This document shows, piece after piece, positions 17,205-28,037 of a stretch of DNA of 64,000 bases; positions within the stretch are counted from its first letter, which is position 1, and the number at the start of each line of letters is the position of its first letter. The notes beneath the pieces are model-generated. The model ran no database searches. It had not been told where the DNA came from and was given only the letters and a program-made list of their open reading frames with translations. The translations under genes and the position numbers were made by a program. This DNA comes from Pseudomonadota bacterium. Lineage in GTDB: Bacteria; Pseudomonadota; Gammaproteobacteria; Eutrophobiales; Eutrophobiaceae. Location of the stretch: assembly GCA_013112535.1 (NCBI GenBank), contig JABFGI010000004.1, positions 124,001 to 188,000 of the forward strand, written 5' to 3'.

Positions 17205-18380
17205 TTAAAGATTAACTTTTGAAAACCAGCCTTTTGTTTTTTTACAAAACATAACTAACCCAAGCATTAGTGGCACTTCGATCAAAACACCAACGACCGT
17301 AGCAAGTGCCGCACCTGAAGATAAACCAAACAACATAACCGCAGTTGCAATAGCTACTTCAAAATGATTCGATGCACCGATCATTGCCGTTGGCGCTGCA
17401 TTTTCATATGAAAAATTCATCCAGCGGGCAAGACCATAAGTCATAGCGAAAATAAAAACTGTCTGGATAAATAATGGAATAGCAATCCATAGAATCGTTA
17501 ATGGGTTAGCTATAATGACATCTCCCTTAAAAGAGAAAAGTAAGACCAGTGTTAATAACAATGCTGTAATGGTAACTGGCGTCAACAAGTGTAAAAACTT
17601 ATCTTCAAACCAGGCTTGCCCCTTGTTCGCAATGATCCATTTTCTCGAAAAGAAACCTGCTACCAAAGGTAGCGCGACATAAATACTGATTGATAAAAGT
17701 AATGCCTGCCAGGGCACAGGTAATTTACCAACACCTAGTAAGAAACCTCCTATGACACCAAACAAAACCAGCATGACTAAAGAATTAATCGCCACCATCA
17801 CTAATGTATGGCCATCATTGCCTTTAGCCAAGTAACCCCATACCAGGACCATCGCAGTACATGGCGCAATACCTAATAGAATACAGCCCGCTAAATAACT
17901 TCGCCAAAGTGGAACGGCTAGCATCTTGACGCCATCCTGAATAACCACAGTACCCGAGCCGTATTCAGCACCAACCGGCAGTTCCAGACCAAACGGCATT
18001 TTCACATAATCTATTGCTTCGACACCTATTAATTCTTTAAACAGAATACCGAGAAAGACATAGGCAATGAGATACATGGTAAATGGTTTAATCGCCCAGT
18101 TAACAAATAAAGTTAAGCCAACCGGTTTAATACTTTTACCTGCTTTTACCACTTCAGCAAAATCAATTTTCACCATGATCGGGTACATCATGAAGAATAA
18201 ACAGATGGCGATTGGAATGGATACAATGGGCGCGCCATTAACATTAATACTCATGCCATCAAGCGTCCTGGCAAACTCAGGCGCAAATTGTCCTAATAGA
18301 ATTCCAATAATGATGCATAGTCCAACCCAAAGTGTCAGGTAACGTTCAAACAGTCCCATGCCATGTTTCTTTTCAGTCAT
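17205..18380 (-). CDS. acr3: Arsenite efflux permease, ACR3 family
   Basis: A 391-residue inner-membrane protein with about ten helices. It has the conserved ACR3 cysteine in [19 protein letters not shown] and the late IEVPLML glutamate, and it is the size of bacterial Acr3 rather than ArsB. It exports As(III) using the proton gradient. arsR lies 34 bases upstream on the same strand, so the two are probably one ArsR-regulated transcript. Confidence 0.93.
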   Translation of the reverse strand: MTEKKHGMGLFERYLTLWVGLCIIIGILLGQFAPEFARTLDGMSINVNGAPIVSIPIAICLFFMMYPIMVKIDFAEVVKAGKSIKPVGLTLFVNWAIKPFTMYLIAYVFLGILFKELIGVEAIDYVKMPFGLELPVGAEYGSGTVVIQDGVKMLAVPLWRSYLAGCILLGIAPCTAMVLVWGYLAKGNDGHTLVMVAINSLVMLVLFGVIGGFLLGVGKLPVPWQALLLSISIYVALPLVAGFFSRKWIIANKGQAWFEDKFLHLLTPVTITALLLTLVLLFSFKGDVIIANPLTILWIAIPLFIQTVFIFAMTYGLARWMNFSYENAAPTAMIGASNHFEVAIATAVMLFGLSSGAALATVVGVLIEVPLMLGLVMFCKKTKGWFSKVNL

Positions 18381-18414
18381 GATTTATTCCTTAATATGAA
18401 TGCTAAATTCTCTT

Positions 18415-18762
18415 TTATACACAGATACGATTATCTGGACGGTTGGCCATACTTTTTAATTTCTTCATATCTGCTTTGTATTGTTTTTCTTTCTGACTTC
18501 CCCTCAAAGTGGCTTGCAATAATTCCTTTGCCCATTCAGGTAATTTAGGATTAATACTGTAATAAATCCATTGCCCGGCACGTCTGTCGACAACAACCTG
18601 CATATCCCTCAATGAAGCCAGGTGGCGGGATATTTTTGGCTGACTCAGATCCAGGGCATACGTTAATTCACAAACACATAACTCGCCTTCCTGTATTAGC
18701 AACATCAAACTACGTAAACGAGTTTGATCGGATAATGATTTTAATAAAATCTCAGGTGTCAT
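18415..18762 (-). CDS. arsR: Arsenic-responsive repressor ArsR
   Basis: A 115-residue winged-helix SmtB/ArsR repressor. The metal-sensing motif ELCVCELT holds the vicinal cysteines that bind As(III). The recognition helix is LSQPKISRHLASLRD. It should repress its own arsR-acr3 transcript and probably arsC, which starts divergently 80 bases away with a palindrome between them. Confidence 0.94.
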   Translation of the reverse strand: MTPEILLKSLSDQTRLRSLMLLIQEGELCVCELTYALDLSQPKISRHLASLRDMQVVVDRRAGQWIYYSINPKLPEWAKELLQATLRGSQKEKQYKADMKKLKSMANRPDNRICV

Positions 18763-18790
18763 AATCTTGTAATAATATACGTATATACAT

Positions 18791-18812
18791 ATATATGCTT
18801 AAACGCATATAT
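18791..18812. promoter_or_regulatory. Probable ArsR operator
   Basis: ATATATGC and GCATATAT form a perfect 8-bp dyad around TTAAAC, midway between divergent arsR and arsC. Position and AT-rich symmetry fit an ArsR-family site serving both directions. Further ATA/TAT-rich partial dyads lie at 18775-18790. Confidence 0.55.
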
Positions 18813-18842
18813 TATGCGTGAACTACTTATTAAGGTAAAGGC

Positions 18843-19352
18843 ATGTCTGGGAAAAATATAAATGTACTTTTTTTATGTACCGGTAACTCTGCCCGCAGCA
18901 TTATGGCTGAGGCGTTATTACAGCGCTGGGGATTAAATCGATTCAATTCTTTCAGTGCTGGTAGTATTCCGAAAGGGAGAGTGAATCCATTTGCTATAGA
19001 GTTACTACAAAAAAATAACTTTAAAACAGATTCGTTCAGAAGTAAAAATTGGGATGAGTTTGCTAAAGATGATGCGCCAAAACTGGATTTTGTTTTTACT
19101 GTTTGTGATAACGCCGCAAACGAAGTCTGTCCTGTGTGGCCAGGACAACCAATGTCTGCACATTGGGGAATTGAAGACCCTGACAAACCCGAATTAAGTG
19201 ATGATGAGCAACGTAAGCTATTTCAAAAAGCTTACTGGGAACTCGATCATCGAATGAAAATATTTACAAGTTTACCGTTGGATAAACTTGATAAATTATC
19301 ATTACAGAAAAAGCTTGAGGAGATTGGTCATACTCTGCCGGAACAGCTTTAA
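18843..19352 (+). CDS. arsC: Arsenate reductase, low-molecular-weight phosphatase type
   Basis: A 169-residue protein with the P-loop CTGNSARS (Cys-X5-Arg) near residue 12 and the downstream DPDKPE segment in place of the phosphatase aspartate loop. This is the arsenate reductase family related to low-molecular-weight tyrosine phosphatases; it reduces As(V) to As(III) for Acr3 export. A cysteine in FTVCDNAANEVCPVWPG fits the relay cysteines of this family. Divergent from arsR. Confidence 0.9.
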   Translation: MSGKNINVLFLCTGNSARSIMAEALLQRWGLNRFNSFSAGSIPKGRVNPFAIELLQKNNFKTDSFRSKNWDEFAKDDAPKLDFVFTVCDNAANEVCPVWPGQPMSAHWGIEDPDKPELSDDEQRKLFQKAYWELDHRMKIFTSLPLDKLDKLSLQKKLEEIGHTLPEQL

Positions 19353-19386
19353 ATTAATTATTTCCATTTTTACAGGAGAAACAACG

Positions 19387-19764
19387 TTATTTAGTATCGA
19401 CAGGTTCTTTAATTAACCATATAAATAGAAGTAGAACTATCAACATAGCAAGCAGTAATATATGAAACTTGTTATCGACAAATACAGCTGATATTGAAAA
19501 GGTAAGAATAATCAAGAAAGAGGCTTTGTACTTAATATGGCGTGACAAGGTTTTATTATCTTCCCATTGTTTTAAGACCGGGCCAAACCAAATATTATTT
19601 AATAACATTTGATGAAACCTGGGAGAGCTTTTTGAAAAAAATATTAAAGCAACAATCAAGAATGGCGTCGTAGGGAGTACCGGCAATATGACACCAACAA
19701 TTCCTATAACTACAAATAGCCATCCAAAAATTATAAATAAATGATTTTGTAAAACTTTTCTCAT
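19387..19764 (-). CDS. DUF454 inner-membrane protein, YbaN family
   Basis: A 125-residue protein with an N-terminal hydrophobic hairpin (HLFIIFGWLFVVIGIVG, then the DUF454 signature LPVLPTTPFLIVAL), a central SSPRFHQMLLNN segment, and two C-terminal helices. The function of YbaN/DUF454 proteins is not established. Downstream of the methyltransferase gene on the same strand. Confidence 0.85.
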   Translation of the reverse strand: MRKVLQNHLFIIFGWLFVVIGIVGVILPVLPTTPFLIVALIFFSKSSPRFHQMLLNNIWFGPVLKQWEDNKTLSRHIKYKASFLIILTFSISAVFVDNKFHILLLAMLIVLLLFIWLIKEPVDTK

Positions 19765-19776
19765 GCTGAAAGTATT

Positions 19777-20397
19777 CTATTCCGGCTTCTTCCCGATAAT
19801 AAATGCTACTCTGCCATTATCAGGGCACCACTGATAATCGATACTAAACCCATGACTAGAAATACTTTCGATTAATTCTTCTGATGTAAAAACAGTTAGC
19901 CAGGGCAATCCGATATATTTTATACAAGGTGCAATATATTTAAATAAACCTGTCGTATTACCAACACAAACTGTGCTGCTTACAAAGAAACCGCCGGGTT
20001 TTAATAGTTTATAAACCCTGGCTATTACTGCTTCCTTATCTTTAAGCAAATGCAGAATACTGTGACCCATTACTACATCATAGGATTCGTTCTTTATGCT
20101 AATAGCCTCGATAGTATTCTGTTCAAAGGTAATATTGCTGATGTTATTTTGTCCAAGTTTGGCTTTTACGATGTCAATCATCTTTGCAGAGAAATCGATT
20201 GCACGAATATGTTTTACAAAAGGCGCATGGATGATTGCTGTTGAACCTGTACCACAACCGAATTCCAATACCTCCATATCAGGCTTAAAGTATTCCTGCG
20301 TTACTTTGAGTTTCTTTTGATATGCCGCTTCATCGGTAATGGCTTGTTTTGAATAACGACTGGCTATGATGTTCCAAAATTTAGGTGAAGGCTCCAT
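19777..20397 (-). CDS. Class I SAM-dependent methyltransferase
   Basis: A 206-residue Rossmann-fold methyltransferase. Motif I is VLEFGCGTGSTA, the acidic residue of motif II is in IRAIDFSAKMID, and motif IV is SYDVVMGHSILHLL. The GHSILHLL segment resembles small-molecule methylases of the UbiE/Methyltransf_11 group, but the substrate is unknown. It lies 16 bases after purD. Confidence 0.82.
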   Translation of the reverse strand: MEPSPKFWNIIASRYSKQAITDEAAYQKKLKVTQEYFKPDMEVLEFGCGTGSTAIIHAPFVKHIRAIDFSAKMIDIVKAKLGQNNISNITFEQNTIEAISIKNESYDVVMGHSILHLLKDKEAVIARVYKLLKPGGFFVSSTVCVGNTTGLFKYIAPCIKYIGLPWLTVFTSEELIESISSHGFSIDYQWCPDNGRVAFIIGKKPE

Positions 20398-20413
20398 AAA
20401 AAAACAATCGTTT

Positions 20414-21697
20414 TTATTGCTCTCTACTAACTGCTCGATAACCTATATCTTTCCTATAGAACATTCCTTCATAGATAATCTTGTTTAACGCTTCATAAGC
20501 TGTTTTCTGTGCCTGTGTTACTGAATCACCTAAACCAGTTACACATAGCACTCGTCCGCCAGCAGTAACAATATCGTTACTATTATTTGCAGTGCCGGCA
20601 TGGAATACTTTTACGTTTTCTGAAAAGTCAGAATCTAACCCATTAATCACATCACCTTTGCTTGCACTTTCCGGATAACCGGCAGAAGCAGTTACAACGC
20701 CTAAAGCTGCACGCTCATCCCACTCAATATTACATTGTTCCAATGTTTTATTTGTTGCTGCAAGACAGAGTGAAACAAGATTGCTTTTTAAACGCATCAT
20801 GATTGGCTGTGTTTCCGGATCACCGAAACGACAATTAAACTCTAATACTTTAGGCGTACCGTCTTTTGTTATCATCACACCCGCATAGAGAAAGCCGGTA
20901 TAGGTTCTGTCTTCACTCGCCATACCTATAATAGTGGGCATAATAACTTCATTCATTATGCGATCATGCATGGCTGCATCAACAACCGGTGCCGGAGAGT
21001 AAGCACCCATGCCTCCGGTGTTCGGTCCTTTGTCACCCTCATCTCGTGCTTTGTGATCTTGCGAACTCGCCAATGGTAAAACATGCTCTCCATCTGACAT
21101 GACTATGAAACTGGCTTCTTCGCCCTGCATAAATTCTTCAACAACAACACGATGCCCGGCTTCACCAAATTTGTTTCCCGCCAACATATCATTAATAGCA
21201 TTAATAGCTTCATTTTCAGTCAATGCAATCACAACTCCTTTACCCGCCGCTAAACCATCCGCTTTAATAACGATAGGAATAGTTTTTGATTTTACATATT
21301 CAATGGCAGGAGAAACTTCAGTAAAGACTTCATATTCAGCCGTTGGAATATTATGACGTTTTAAAAAGTCTTTACTGAATGATTTGGAACCTTCAAGAAT
21401 CGCGCCCGCTTTGGTTGGGCCAAAACAAGCCAGGTCAGCCTGCTGGAACTCATCAACAATACCTGCTACTAATGGTGCTTCGGGTCCAATGATAGTCAGA
21501 TCAATGTTTTCTTTTTCCGCAAAGGCTTTTAATGCAGGAATGTCTTCAGCACCTATAGCAACATTCTCTAATTTATCTTCTGTTGCCGTTCCCGCATTAC
21601 CCGGTGCAACATAAACAAGTTCAACCTGATCAGACTGCGCTGCTTTCCATGCCAAAGCATGTTCACGACCACCACCACCAACAACTAATACTTTCAT
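20414..21697 (-). CDS. purD: Phosphoribosylamine-glycine ligase
   Basis: A 427-residue ATP-grasp enzyme, step 2 of purine synthesis. It has the N-terminal VVGGGGREHALAW loop, IIGPEAPLVAGI, the ATP-grasp DGLAAGKGVV loop, DHKARDEGDKGPNTGGMGAYSP (split here as DHKARDEGDKG and NTGGMGAYSP) and EFNCRFGDPETQ. Normal length. It follows purH on the same strand with a palindromic element between. Confidence 0.97.
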   Translation of the reverse strand: MKVLVVGGGGREHALAWKAAQSDQVELVYVAPGNAGTATEDKLENVAIGAEDIPALKAFAEKENIDLTIIGPEAPLVAGIVDEFQQADLACFGPTKAGAILEGSKSFSKDFLKRHNIPTAEYEVFTEVSPAIEYVKSKTIPIVIKADGLAAGKGVVIALTENEAINAINDMLAGNKFGEAGHRVVVEEFMQGEEASFIVMSDGEHVLPLASSQDHKARDEGDKGPNTGGMGAYSPAPVVDAAMHDRIMNEVIMPTIIGMASEDRTYTGFLYAGVMITKDGTPKVLEFNCRFGDPETQPIMMRLKSNLVSLCLAATNKTLEQCNIEWDERAALGVVTASAGYPESASKGDVINGLDSDFSENVKVFHAGTANNSNDIVTAGGRVLCVTGLGDSVTQAQKTAYEALNKIIYEGMFYRKDIGYRAVSREQ

Positions 21698-21734
21698 ATA
21701 TAACTCTTATTATTACTAATTGACTGACAGAATA

Positions 21735-21860
21735 TTTTTAAGCTTTCAGATTTGCGTGCAGACGAGGCGCGACGCTTTCGAGAAGCAGAGTTTACTATAG
21801 TAAATGAGCATCGCAGAAAGTGGAAGCAACGAAGTATCCGCGTAAATCTGATGCTTAAAA
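21735..21860. repeat. Long imperfect palindromic element between purH and purD
   Basis: TTTTAAGC-TTT-CAGATTTGCG at the left pairs with CGTAAATCTG-AT-GCTTAAAA at the right, and the centre is the perfect palindrome TTTACTATAGTAAA. The whole 126 bp should fold into one long hairpin. It ends exactly at the purH stop. Similar hairpin elements occur between genes in many gammaproteobacteria; it may stabilise purH mRNA or attenuate purD. Confidence 0.65.
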
Positions 21861-23423
21861 TCAGTGGAGAAAGTGGCGGATACCAGTATACACCATCGCA
21901 ATGTCATGCTCATCTGCTGCAGCAATCACTTCTTCATCGCGCATCGAACCACCGGGTTGAATAACAGCACTTATGCCAACTTCGGCTGCTGAATCAAGTC
22001 CATCTCTAAAAGGGAAGAACGCATCGGATGCCATGACAGAACCGGTTACCTCAAGATTTTCATCTGCGGCTTTAATCGCAGCAATACGCGCACTATAAAC
22101 GCGACTCATTTGACCTGCACCAATACCTATTGTTTGTTTATTCTTAACGTAGATTATGGCATTTGATTTCACATACTTCACAACATGCCATGCAAAAACC
22201 AGATCATTTATTTCCTGTTCAGTGGGAACTCGTTTGGTTACAACTTTTAAATCATCTTTGCTAATCATGCCCCGATCATTATCCTGGACCAACAAACCGC
22301 CACTAACTCGTTTCATATTAAGCTGTTGTATTGTTCCCTGACGATGACCTGCTTCCAGTAAACGCACACCCTTTTTACTGGCGATTATTTCAATACATTC
22401 CGGTGCAATGCCTGGCGCAATAATCACTTCAACGAATTGACGTTCAACAATGGCTTTTGCGGTTTCTACATCAAGCTCTTTGTTGAACGCAATGATGCCA
22501 CCGAAAGCAGAAGTAGGATCGGTTGCATAAGCTCTGTTGTAAGCTTCATAAACACTACTGCCTACGGCTACGCCGCAAGGATTGGCATGCTTGACAATGA
22601 CACAGGCCGTTTCTTCAAAAGATAATACGCACTCCAATGCTGCATCGGTGTCATTAATATTATTATAGGAAAGTTCTTTTCCCTGAATCTGTTTGGCACT
22701 GGCCAAGGTACCGGCGGGTGGATTGGGTTCAACATAAAACGCTGCGGTTTGATGCGGGTTTTCACCGTAACGTAATTCCTGCTGTTTTTTAAATTGCGTC
22801 GAATAAGTTAATGGAAAATCTACGGGTTCTTTTTTGTCGTTCATCGCACCAAGGTAATTTGAAACATTGGCATCGTAATTTGCAGTATGCGCAAATACTT
22901 TTTGTGCCAATCGAAATCGCGTTTCGTCACTTACACTTTGATTATTTTCTTTTAACTCTTTTAGGACAGTATCGTAATCTTCTGTATCAACGACGACCGT
23001 AACTGAAGCATGGTTCTTGGCAGAAGAACGTAACATCGCCGGGCCACCAATATCGATATTTTCAATGGCTTCTTCAAATGTACAATCCGGTTTACTTACA
23101 GTTTGTTCGAATGGATAAAGGTTAACGACAACCAGATCGATTTCATCGATACCATGTTCTTGCATAACGTCATTATCAGTGCCACGTCGCCCCAAAAGAC
23201 CACCATGAATTTTCGGATGCAGGGTTTTAACTCGACCATCCATCATTTCAGGAAAACCGGTATAATCGGATACTTCAATAACATCGATATTATTGTCAGC
23301 TAATAATCTTGCTGTACCACCAGTGGAGAGAATCTCTATACCCAACCCGCTTATTTCCTTACAAAATTCAACAATTCCTTCTTTATCTGAAACACTTACT
23401 AACGCACGTTTTACTGTTACCAT
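21861..23423 (-). CDS. purH: Bifunctional AICAR transformylase / IMP cyclohydrolase
   Basis: A 520-residue bifunctional enzyme for the last two steps of IMP synthesis. The N-terminal cyclohydrolase has the MGS-like start ([15 protein letters not shown], then [12 protein letters not shown]). The transformylase domain has the KHANPCGVA motif with the catalytic Lys-His, and ends in [12 protein letters not shown] and [19 protein letters not shown]. Normal length. It starts 10 bases after fis and likely shares its transcript. Confidence 0.97.
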   Translation of the reverse strand: MVTVKRALVSVSDKEGIVEFCKEISGLGIEILSTGGTARLLADNNIDVIEVSDYTGFPEMMDGRVKTLHPKIHGGLLGRRGTDNDVMQEHGIDEIDLVVVNLYPFEQTVSKPDCTFEEAIENIDIGGPAMLRSSAKNHASVTVVVDTEDYDTVLKELKENNQSVSDETRFRLAQKVFAHTANYDANVSNYLGAMNDKKEPVDFPLTYSTQFKKQQELRYGENPHQTAAFYVEPNPPAGTLASAKQIQGKELSYNNINDTDAALECVLSFEETACVIVKHANPCGVAVGSSVYEAYNRAYATDPTSAFGGIIAFNKELDVETAKAIVERQFVEVIIAPGIAPECIEIIASKKGVRLLEAGHRQGTIQQLNMKRVSGGLLVQDNDRGMISKDDLKVVTKRVPTEQEINDLVFAWHVVKYVKSNAIIYVKNKQTIGIGAGQMSRVYSARIAAIKAADENLEVTGSVMASDAFFPFRDGLDSAAEVGISAVIQPGGSMRDEEVIAAADEHDIAMVYTGIRHFLH

Positions 23424-23433
23424 TAATTTATCC

Positions 23434-23715
23434 TTAATCTAGACCATATTTTTTTAGTCGGTTACGTAATGTGACACGATTTAAACCGAGCATTTGTGCT
23501 GCATGAGTAATGTTGCCATTTGTGTGTTTCATAACAACATCGAAAAAAGGTTTTTCTACTTCTTCCAGGAATAAAGAATGAAGATTATTGACCTGATGTC
23601 CATCGAGATCTTCAAAATAGGTTTCCATCGCTCTTTTAACGCTATCAGCCAGACACCTTTCAGCAGATTCACCGCGATCTGAAGCAGTCTGTTTTCTTAT
23701 TTTTGTTTTCATCAT
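23434..23715 (-). CDS. fis: Nucleoid protein Fis
   Basis: A 93-residue protein. The C-terminal helix-turn-helix is [25 protein letters not shown], nearly the standard Fis ending, and the beta-hairpin/dimer region precedes it. Fis bends DNA and activates rRNA promoters. Its start overlaps the dusB stop (ATGA), the conserved dusB-fis coupling of gammaproteobacteria. Confidence 0.96.
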   Translation of the reverse strand: MMKTKIRKQTASDRGESAERCLADSVKRAMETYFEDLDGHQVNNLHSLFLEEVEKPFFDVVMKHTNGNITHAAQMLGLNRVTLRNRLKKYGLD

Positions 23716-24689
23716 GCCGCTATAGCCTGTTGCTCATTAAAGAATTGTTTTAACGCGGATAATTGATCATTCGCTGAGTCAATTCGATTAATGACTTTAC
23801 GAAATTCACCGGCATTGTTTTGCTGTTTGCAATACCAACTAATGTGTTTACGAGCAATACGTAAGCCCTGATGTTCACCATAAAAATGGTGCAGGTTTGT
23901 CACATGCTTAACTAAAGTATTACAAATTTCATTAGCATCAGGCGAAGCGAGTTTTCCGCCTGTCTTCAAATAATGATTTATTTCACGAAAAATCCATGGA
24001 TTTCCCTGTGCGGCTCTTCCTATCATAATTCCATCTACGTTATATGTGTTTAAAATTTCTGCGGCTACTTCGGGTGTATTTATATCACCGTTTGCAATAA
24101 TGGGAATTCCCACTTTTGCTTTTATTTCTCCTGCAGTTTCGTGTTCTGCTGAACCGGTAAATGCACATGCGCGCGTTCTGCCGTGAACGGTCAATGCTTG
24201 AATTCCCGCTGATTCAGCAATTTGCGCTATTTTCACAGCATTGCGATTCTCTTTATCCCAGCCTGTCCTGATTTTTAATGTGACCGGAACCTCCACCGAA
24301 TTCACAACTGATTCCAGAATATCTGCAACCAATTTTTCGTCTTTTAACAGAGCTGAACCTGCCAGTAGATTGCATACTTTTTTAGCCGGGCAGCCCATGT
24401 TGATATCAATGATTTGTGCGCCGAGATCGACATTGAACCTTGCCGCTATAGCCATTTGACCAGGATCAGCACCAGCAATCTGTACGGCTCTAGGTTCTGC
24501 TTCACCATCAAGCTTTAAACGAAGCTGTGTTTTCCGGCTTTTAAATAGAGCCGGATTTGATGTCACCATTTCTGATATGACCAGACCAGCACCCAGCTCA
24601 CGACAAAGCAACCTGAATGGTTGATCAGTCACGCCAGCCATTGGTGCAAGCACCAGATTATTTTTAAGAATATGGGACCCTATAAACAT
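23712..24689 (-). CDS. dusB: tRNA-dihydrouridine synthase B
   Basis: A 325-residue FMN enzyme reducing uridine in the tRNA D-loop. It has LAPMAGVTDQPFR at the N-terminus, the catalytic-cysteine motif MGCPAKKVCN, KIRTGWD, and the FMN phosphate site GIMIGRAAQGNPW. Translationally coupled to fis. Normal length. Confidence 0.96.
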   Translation of the reverse strand: MFIGSHILKNNLVLAPMAGVTDQPFRLLCRELGAGLVISEMVTSNPALFKSRKTQLRLKLDGEAEPRAVQIAGADPGQMAIAARFNVDLGAQIIDINMGCPAKKVCNLLAGSALLKDEKLVADILESVVNSVEVPVTLKIRTGWDKENRNAVKIAQIAESAGIQALTVHGRTRACAFTGSAEHETAGEIKAKVGIPIIANGDINTPEVAAEILNTYNVDGIMIGRAAQGNPWIFREINHYLKTGGKLASPDANEICNTLVKHVTNLHHFYGEHQGLRIARKHISWYCKQQNNAGEFRKVINRIDSANDQLSALKQFFNEQQAIAA

Positions 24690-24807
24690 GAAACCGCTTC
24701 GTTAGAATGGTTGGAACTCAGTTTTAAAGCTTATAATAACGGACTGCTTTTACATGTAAAGCAGCTTATTTTTAACCAGAGAAATCAGTCACTTTAGCGA
24801 TAATAAT

Positions 24808-25758
24808 CTAGAGAAAACGAAATTCGAAACTTACTGCACCTGAAGTAGGACCACTTACTTCAAGCACAAAGTATACCGGTGAATCAACTGGCATCCCTTT
24901 ATCAATATCAATACTGCTATCCAGATAATCATCAGGGACAAACACACGATGCCCTAACAAAGATCCAGAAGTATCAAACAAGGTAAGTTGTACACGTGGA
25001 TAGGGTTGTCGAACAGGTAGTTCATTTTTCATCGAAGCGTTTACTAGCAGGGTATCCTGATAATCCGGATGTAAACGTACATCCCGGTTAACTAATTTAA
25101 TTGCGCCTGTATCCTGCTGACGAATCAACTGGCAATCAAATTCATTACATATTTGTTTCACATACGTTAAATATTCCGGGTATTTCAATAAAATCTGATC
25201 TCGATTAAACCAGGCGAGTTGCATTACGATGGCTATAAGCGCCACAATACTGACTGTTGTCCAGAATAAAGGCAGTAACCAGCGCCAACGACTTTTATCT
25301 TTGCTCTCTTCTGGTAAAAGTTCATCGGATTCATGGAAACTATAGTGTTCTTCTATAGCTGATTCCCTGGTTGATTCAACCGCTTTTTGCGCTGTTGCTT
25401 CACTTTTTACTCTGGTTTTAATTTCCTCGACGGAAGGTCGGATACCAATTTCACTAATTGCAGTATCCAGTTCCTGTTCTGTATCTGTTTTACTATTTGT
25501 AACTGTAACTACTTGCTCTGGCGTTACCGGATTTTGGTCAACACTTTCCGGAATATCAAACTGAGGTTCTTCATCTGCAGATTCTATGGCAAGTTGTTCG
25601 TTGAGAATTTTTTCGTTAGACAATGGCTCATCATACAAACGTTCCGTTGCATTAAACTGTTCATGACAAAAACCACAGCGAACCTGCCCTGATGCAGCTG
25701 CAAGGTGCTCTGCATAAATTTGAAACTGTCTCGTGCAACCAGGACAAACTGTATACAT
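24808..25758 (-). CDS. Zinc-ribbon and DUF3426 membrane protein
   Basis: A 316-residue protein. An MJ0042-type zinc ribbon (CPGC near residue 5, CGFC near 33) is followed by an acidic linker, one membrane helix (~residues 166-187) and a periplasmic DUF3426 domain (VRLHPDYQDTLLVNASMKNE, then QLTLFDTSGSLLG). Genes of this type commonly follow prmA. Function is not established. The start overlaps the prmA stop in TAATG. Confidence 0.85.
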   Translation of the reverse strand: MYTVCPGCTRQFQIYAEHLAAASGQVRCGFCHEQFNATERLYDEPLSNEKILNEQLAIESADEEPQFDIPESVDQNPVTPEQVVTVTNSKTDTEQELDTAISEIGIRPSVEEIKTRVKSEATAQKAVESTRESAIEEHYSFHESDELLPEESKDKSRWRWLLPLFWTTVSIVALIAIVMQLAWFNRDQILLKYPEYLTYVKQICNEFDCQLIRQQDTGAIKLVNRDVRLHPDYQDTLLVNASMKNELPVRQPYPRVQLTLFDTSGSLLGHRVFVPDDYLDSSIDIDKGMPVDSPVYFVLEVSGPTSGAVSFEFRFL

Positions 25759-26636
25759 TATTTCTTAATTCCATGAAGACGTGTCCATTCTTCATTAAAA
25801 ACAGGTTCATCCATATTAAAACAAGATGCGTATGCTTCCAAACATTCATCCGCCTGAACATGGAGTAAACCAGATAATACAATATCGCTTTTCGGTTTTG
25901 TTATCGCTGAAAACGTTTCAACGAGCCCTTTCAACGGATTCATTAATATATTGGCCACTAAAACATCAGCAACAGGAAGAGAAACATTATCAACATGATT
26001 AATAACGATCTTTTCAGATAAATTATTTCGTTCTATATTTTCCCGTGCGGCTTGCAAAGCCTGTTCATCAATATCTACAGCATGCACCTTTTTCGCGCCC
26101 AGCAAAGCAGCGACCATCGCCAGAATACCGGAACCGCAACCATAATCGATCACAACTTTATCAGTAATATCGTTCCCGGCTAACCATTCAATACATAATG
26201 ACGTTGTTGGATGCGTACCGGTACCAAAAGCCAGACCGGGATCGAGTATCAGTGTAGGTAAATTATTTTCTGGCGTTTCACACCAACTTGGACAAATACA
26301 AACGCGGTCAGAAAAAATGAGTGGCTGGTGTGCGGCTTTAAACTCACTAACCCAGTCTTTATCTTTTATTAATTCAATTTTGTGACTATAAATATTGTCA
26401 GCACCGATGCGATCTCGCAAGCAAACCAGAATAATATCAAGGTCGGAATCAGGATGAAGTAAAGCAATTAACTTTGTTTTGTCCCAGAGTTTTTTGGTTT
26501 CTCCTTCCGCATCAAAAACAGGATCATCACTTGATGCCGTTAAGGTAACCGAAACCGCACCAAACTGTTCGAGTAGATCGGATAGCTCTTCAGCTTGAGC
26601 TTGATGTGTTTCAAGTTCAAGTTGAAGCCAGCTCAT
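25758..26636 (-). CDS. prmA: Ribosomal protein L11 methyltransferase
   Basis: A 292-residue methyltransferase that trimethylates L11. Signatures are LDPGLAFGTGTHPTTSLCIEWL, the SAM motif VIDYGCGSGILA, VHAVDIDEQAL and the catalytic-loop VANILMNPL. The N-terminal substrate-binding domain is present. It overlaps accC by one base and the DUF3426 gene in TAATG, so these are tightly coupled. Confidence 0.96.
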   Translation of the reverse strand: MSWLQLELETHQAQAEELSDLLEQFGAVSVTLTASSDDPVFDAEGETKKLWDKTKLIALLHPDSDLDIILVCLRDRIGADNIYSHKIELIKDKDWVSEFKAAHQPLIFSDRVCICPSWCETPENNLPTLILDPGLAFGTGTHPTTSLCIEWLAGNDITDKVVIDYGCGSGILAMVAALLGAKKVHAVDIDEQALQAARENIERNNLSEKIVINHVDNVSLPVADVLVANILMNPLKGLVETFSAITKPKSDIVLSGLLHVQADECLEAYASCFNMDEPVFNEEWTRLHGIKK

Positions 26637-27979
26637 TACTTTATTCCTAACTTAGCCTCCAGGTAATGAATATCAGTACCGCCCGCTTCAAACGCGGTAT
26701 CCTGAACAAGTTCCTGATGCAGTGGAATATTGGTTTTAATACCGTCAATTACGATTTCAGATAAAGCCATCGACAAACGGGTTAAAGCCAACTCTCTTGT
26801 TTCAGCATGGGCAATCAATTTACCAATCATCGAATCATAATGCGGTGGCACTTTATACCCCTGATAAACATGCGTATCGACACGAATACCAAATCCACCT
26901 GGCGGATGATAATGCTCTATTGTTCCCGGTGAAGGCATAAAGGTTTCCGGATCTTCTGCATTAATTCGACATTCAATCGCATGACCTCTAATTTGTATAT
27001 CTTCCTGTTTATAACTTAATGGCAAACCACTGGCGATGCGCAACTGTTCTTTAACAATATCAACACCGGTGATCATTTCAGTAACAGGGTGTTCAACCTG
27101 AACACGGGTATTCATTTCAATGAAATAAAACTCACCATCTTCATATAAAAATTCAAACGTACCTGCTCCGCGATAATTAATAGCTTTACATGCTTCTACA
27201 CAACGTTCACCTATCCTTTTTCTGGTTTCTTCAGTAAGCCCGGGTGCAGGTGCTTCTTCAATAACCTTTTGATGACGTCGTTGCATTGAACAATCGCGTT
27301 CACCTAAATAAATAACATTGCCATGTTCATCAGCGAGCACCTGTATCTCAATATGGCGAGGGTGCTCCAGAAATTTTTCCATATAGATCATGTCATTGCC
27401 AAATGTAGCAGCGGCTTCAGAACGGGTTAGCGCAATAGACTTGAGTAAGTTTGCTTCGCTATGTACAACACGCATGCCACGACCACCGCCACCGCCAGAG
27501 GCTTTAATAATGATGGGATAACCAATCCGTTTTGCTGTTTTCTTTAGTGTTTCAGGATCTTCTCCCAGCGGCCCGTCTGAACCTGGCACACAGGGAATAC
27601 CTGCTTTTTTCATCGCATTAATCGCTGAAACTTTATCGCCCATTAGACGAATCGTTTCTGCTTTAGGTCCGATAAAAACAAAACCGCTTTGCTCAACTCG
27701 CTCGGCAAAATCTGCATTCTCGGAGAGAAAACCATAACCGGGATGAATCGCTACAGCATCAGTCACTTCAGCAGCAGAGATAACCGCAGGAATATTTAAA
27801 TAACTTTCTGTTGATGGAGCTGGACCAATACAAACAGATTCATCAGAAAGAAAAACATGTTTCAAATCTTTATCCGGTTCGGAATAGGCAGCAACTGTTT
27901 TAATACCCAGTTCTCTGCATGCCCGCAAAACGCGAAGAGCGATTTCTCCCCGGTTTGCAATAACAACTTTATCTAACAT
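26636..27979 (-). CDS. accC: Acetyl-CoA carboxylase, biotin carboxylase subunit
   Basis: A 447-residue ATP-grasp enzyme that carboxylates biotin on AccB, the first step of fatty acid synthesis. It has [19 protein letters not shown], the glycine loop [33 protein letters not shown] and [17 protein letters not shown]. Length is as in E. coli. It lies 58 bases downstream of accB in the normal accBC arrangement. Confidence 0.98.
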   Translation of the reverse strand: MLDKVVIANRGEIALRVLRACRELGIKTVAAYSEPDKDLKHVFLSDESVCIGPAPSTESYLNIPAVISAAEVTDAVAIHPGYGFLSENADFAERVEQSGFVFIGPKAETIRLMGDKVSAINAMKKAGIPCVPGSDGPLGEDPETLKKTAKRIGYPIIIKASGGGGGRGMRVVHSEANLLKSIALTRSEAAATFGNDMIYMEKFLEHPRHIEIQVLADEHGNVIYLGERDCSMQRRHQKVIEEAPAPGLTEETRKRIGERCVEACKAINYRGAGTFEFLYEDGEFYFIEMNTRVQVEHPVTEMITGVDIVKEQLRIASGLPLSYKQEDIQIRGHAIECRINAEDPETFMPSPGTIEHYHPPGGFGIRVDTHVYQGYKVPPHYDSMIGKLIAHAETRELALTRLSMALSEIVIDGIKTNIPLHQELVQDTAFEAGGTDIHYLEAKLGIK

Positions 27980-28037
27980 TAATAAATGTACTCTATGAAT
28001 TCAGTTAATAATCAGGGATATCTTGTGTGATAAGACT

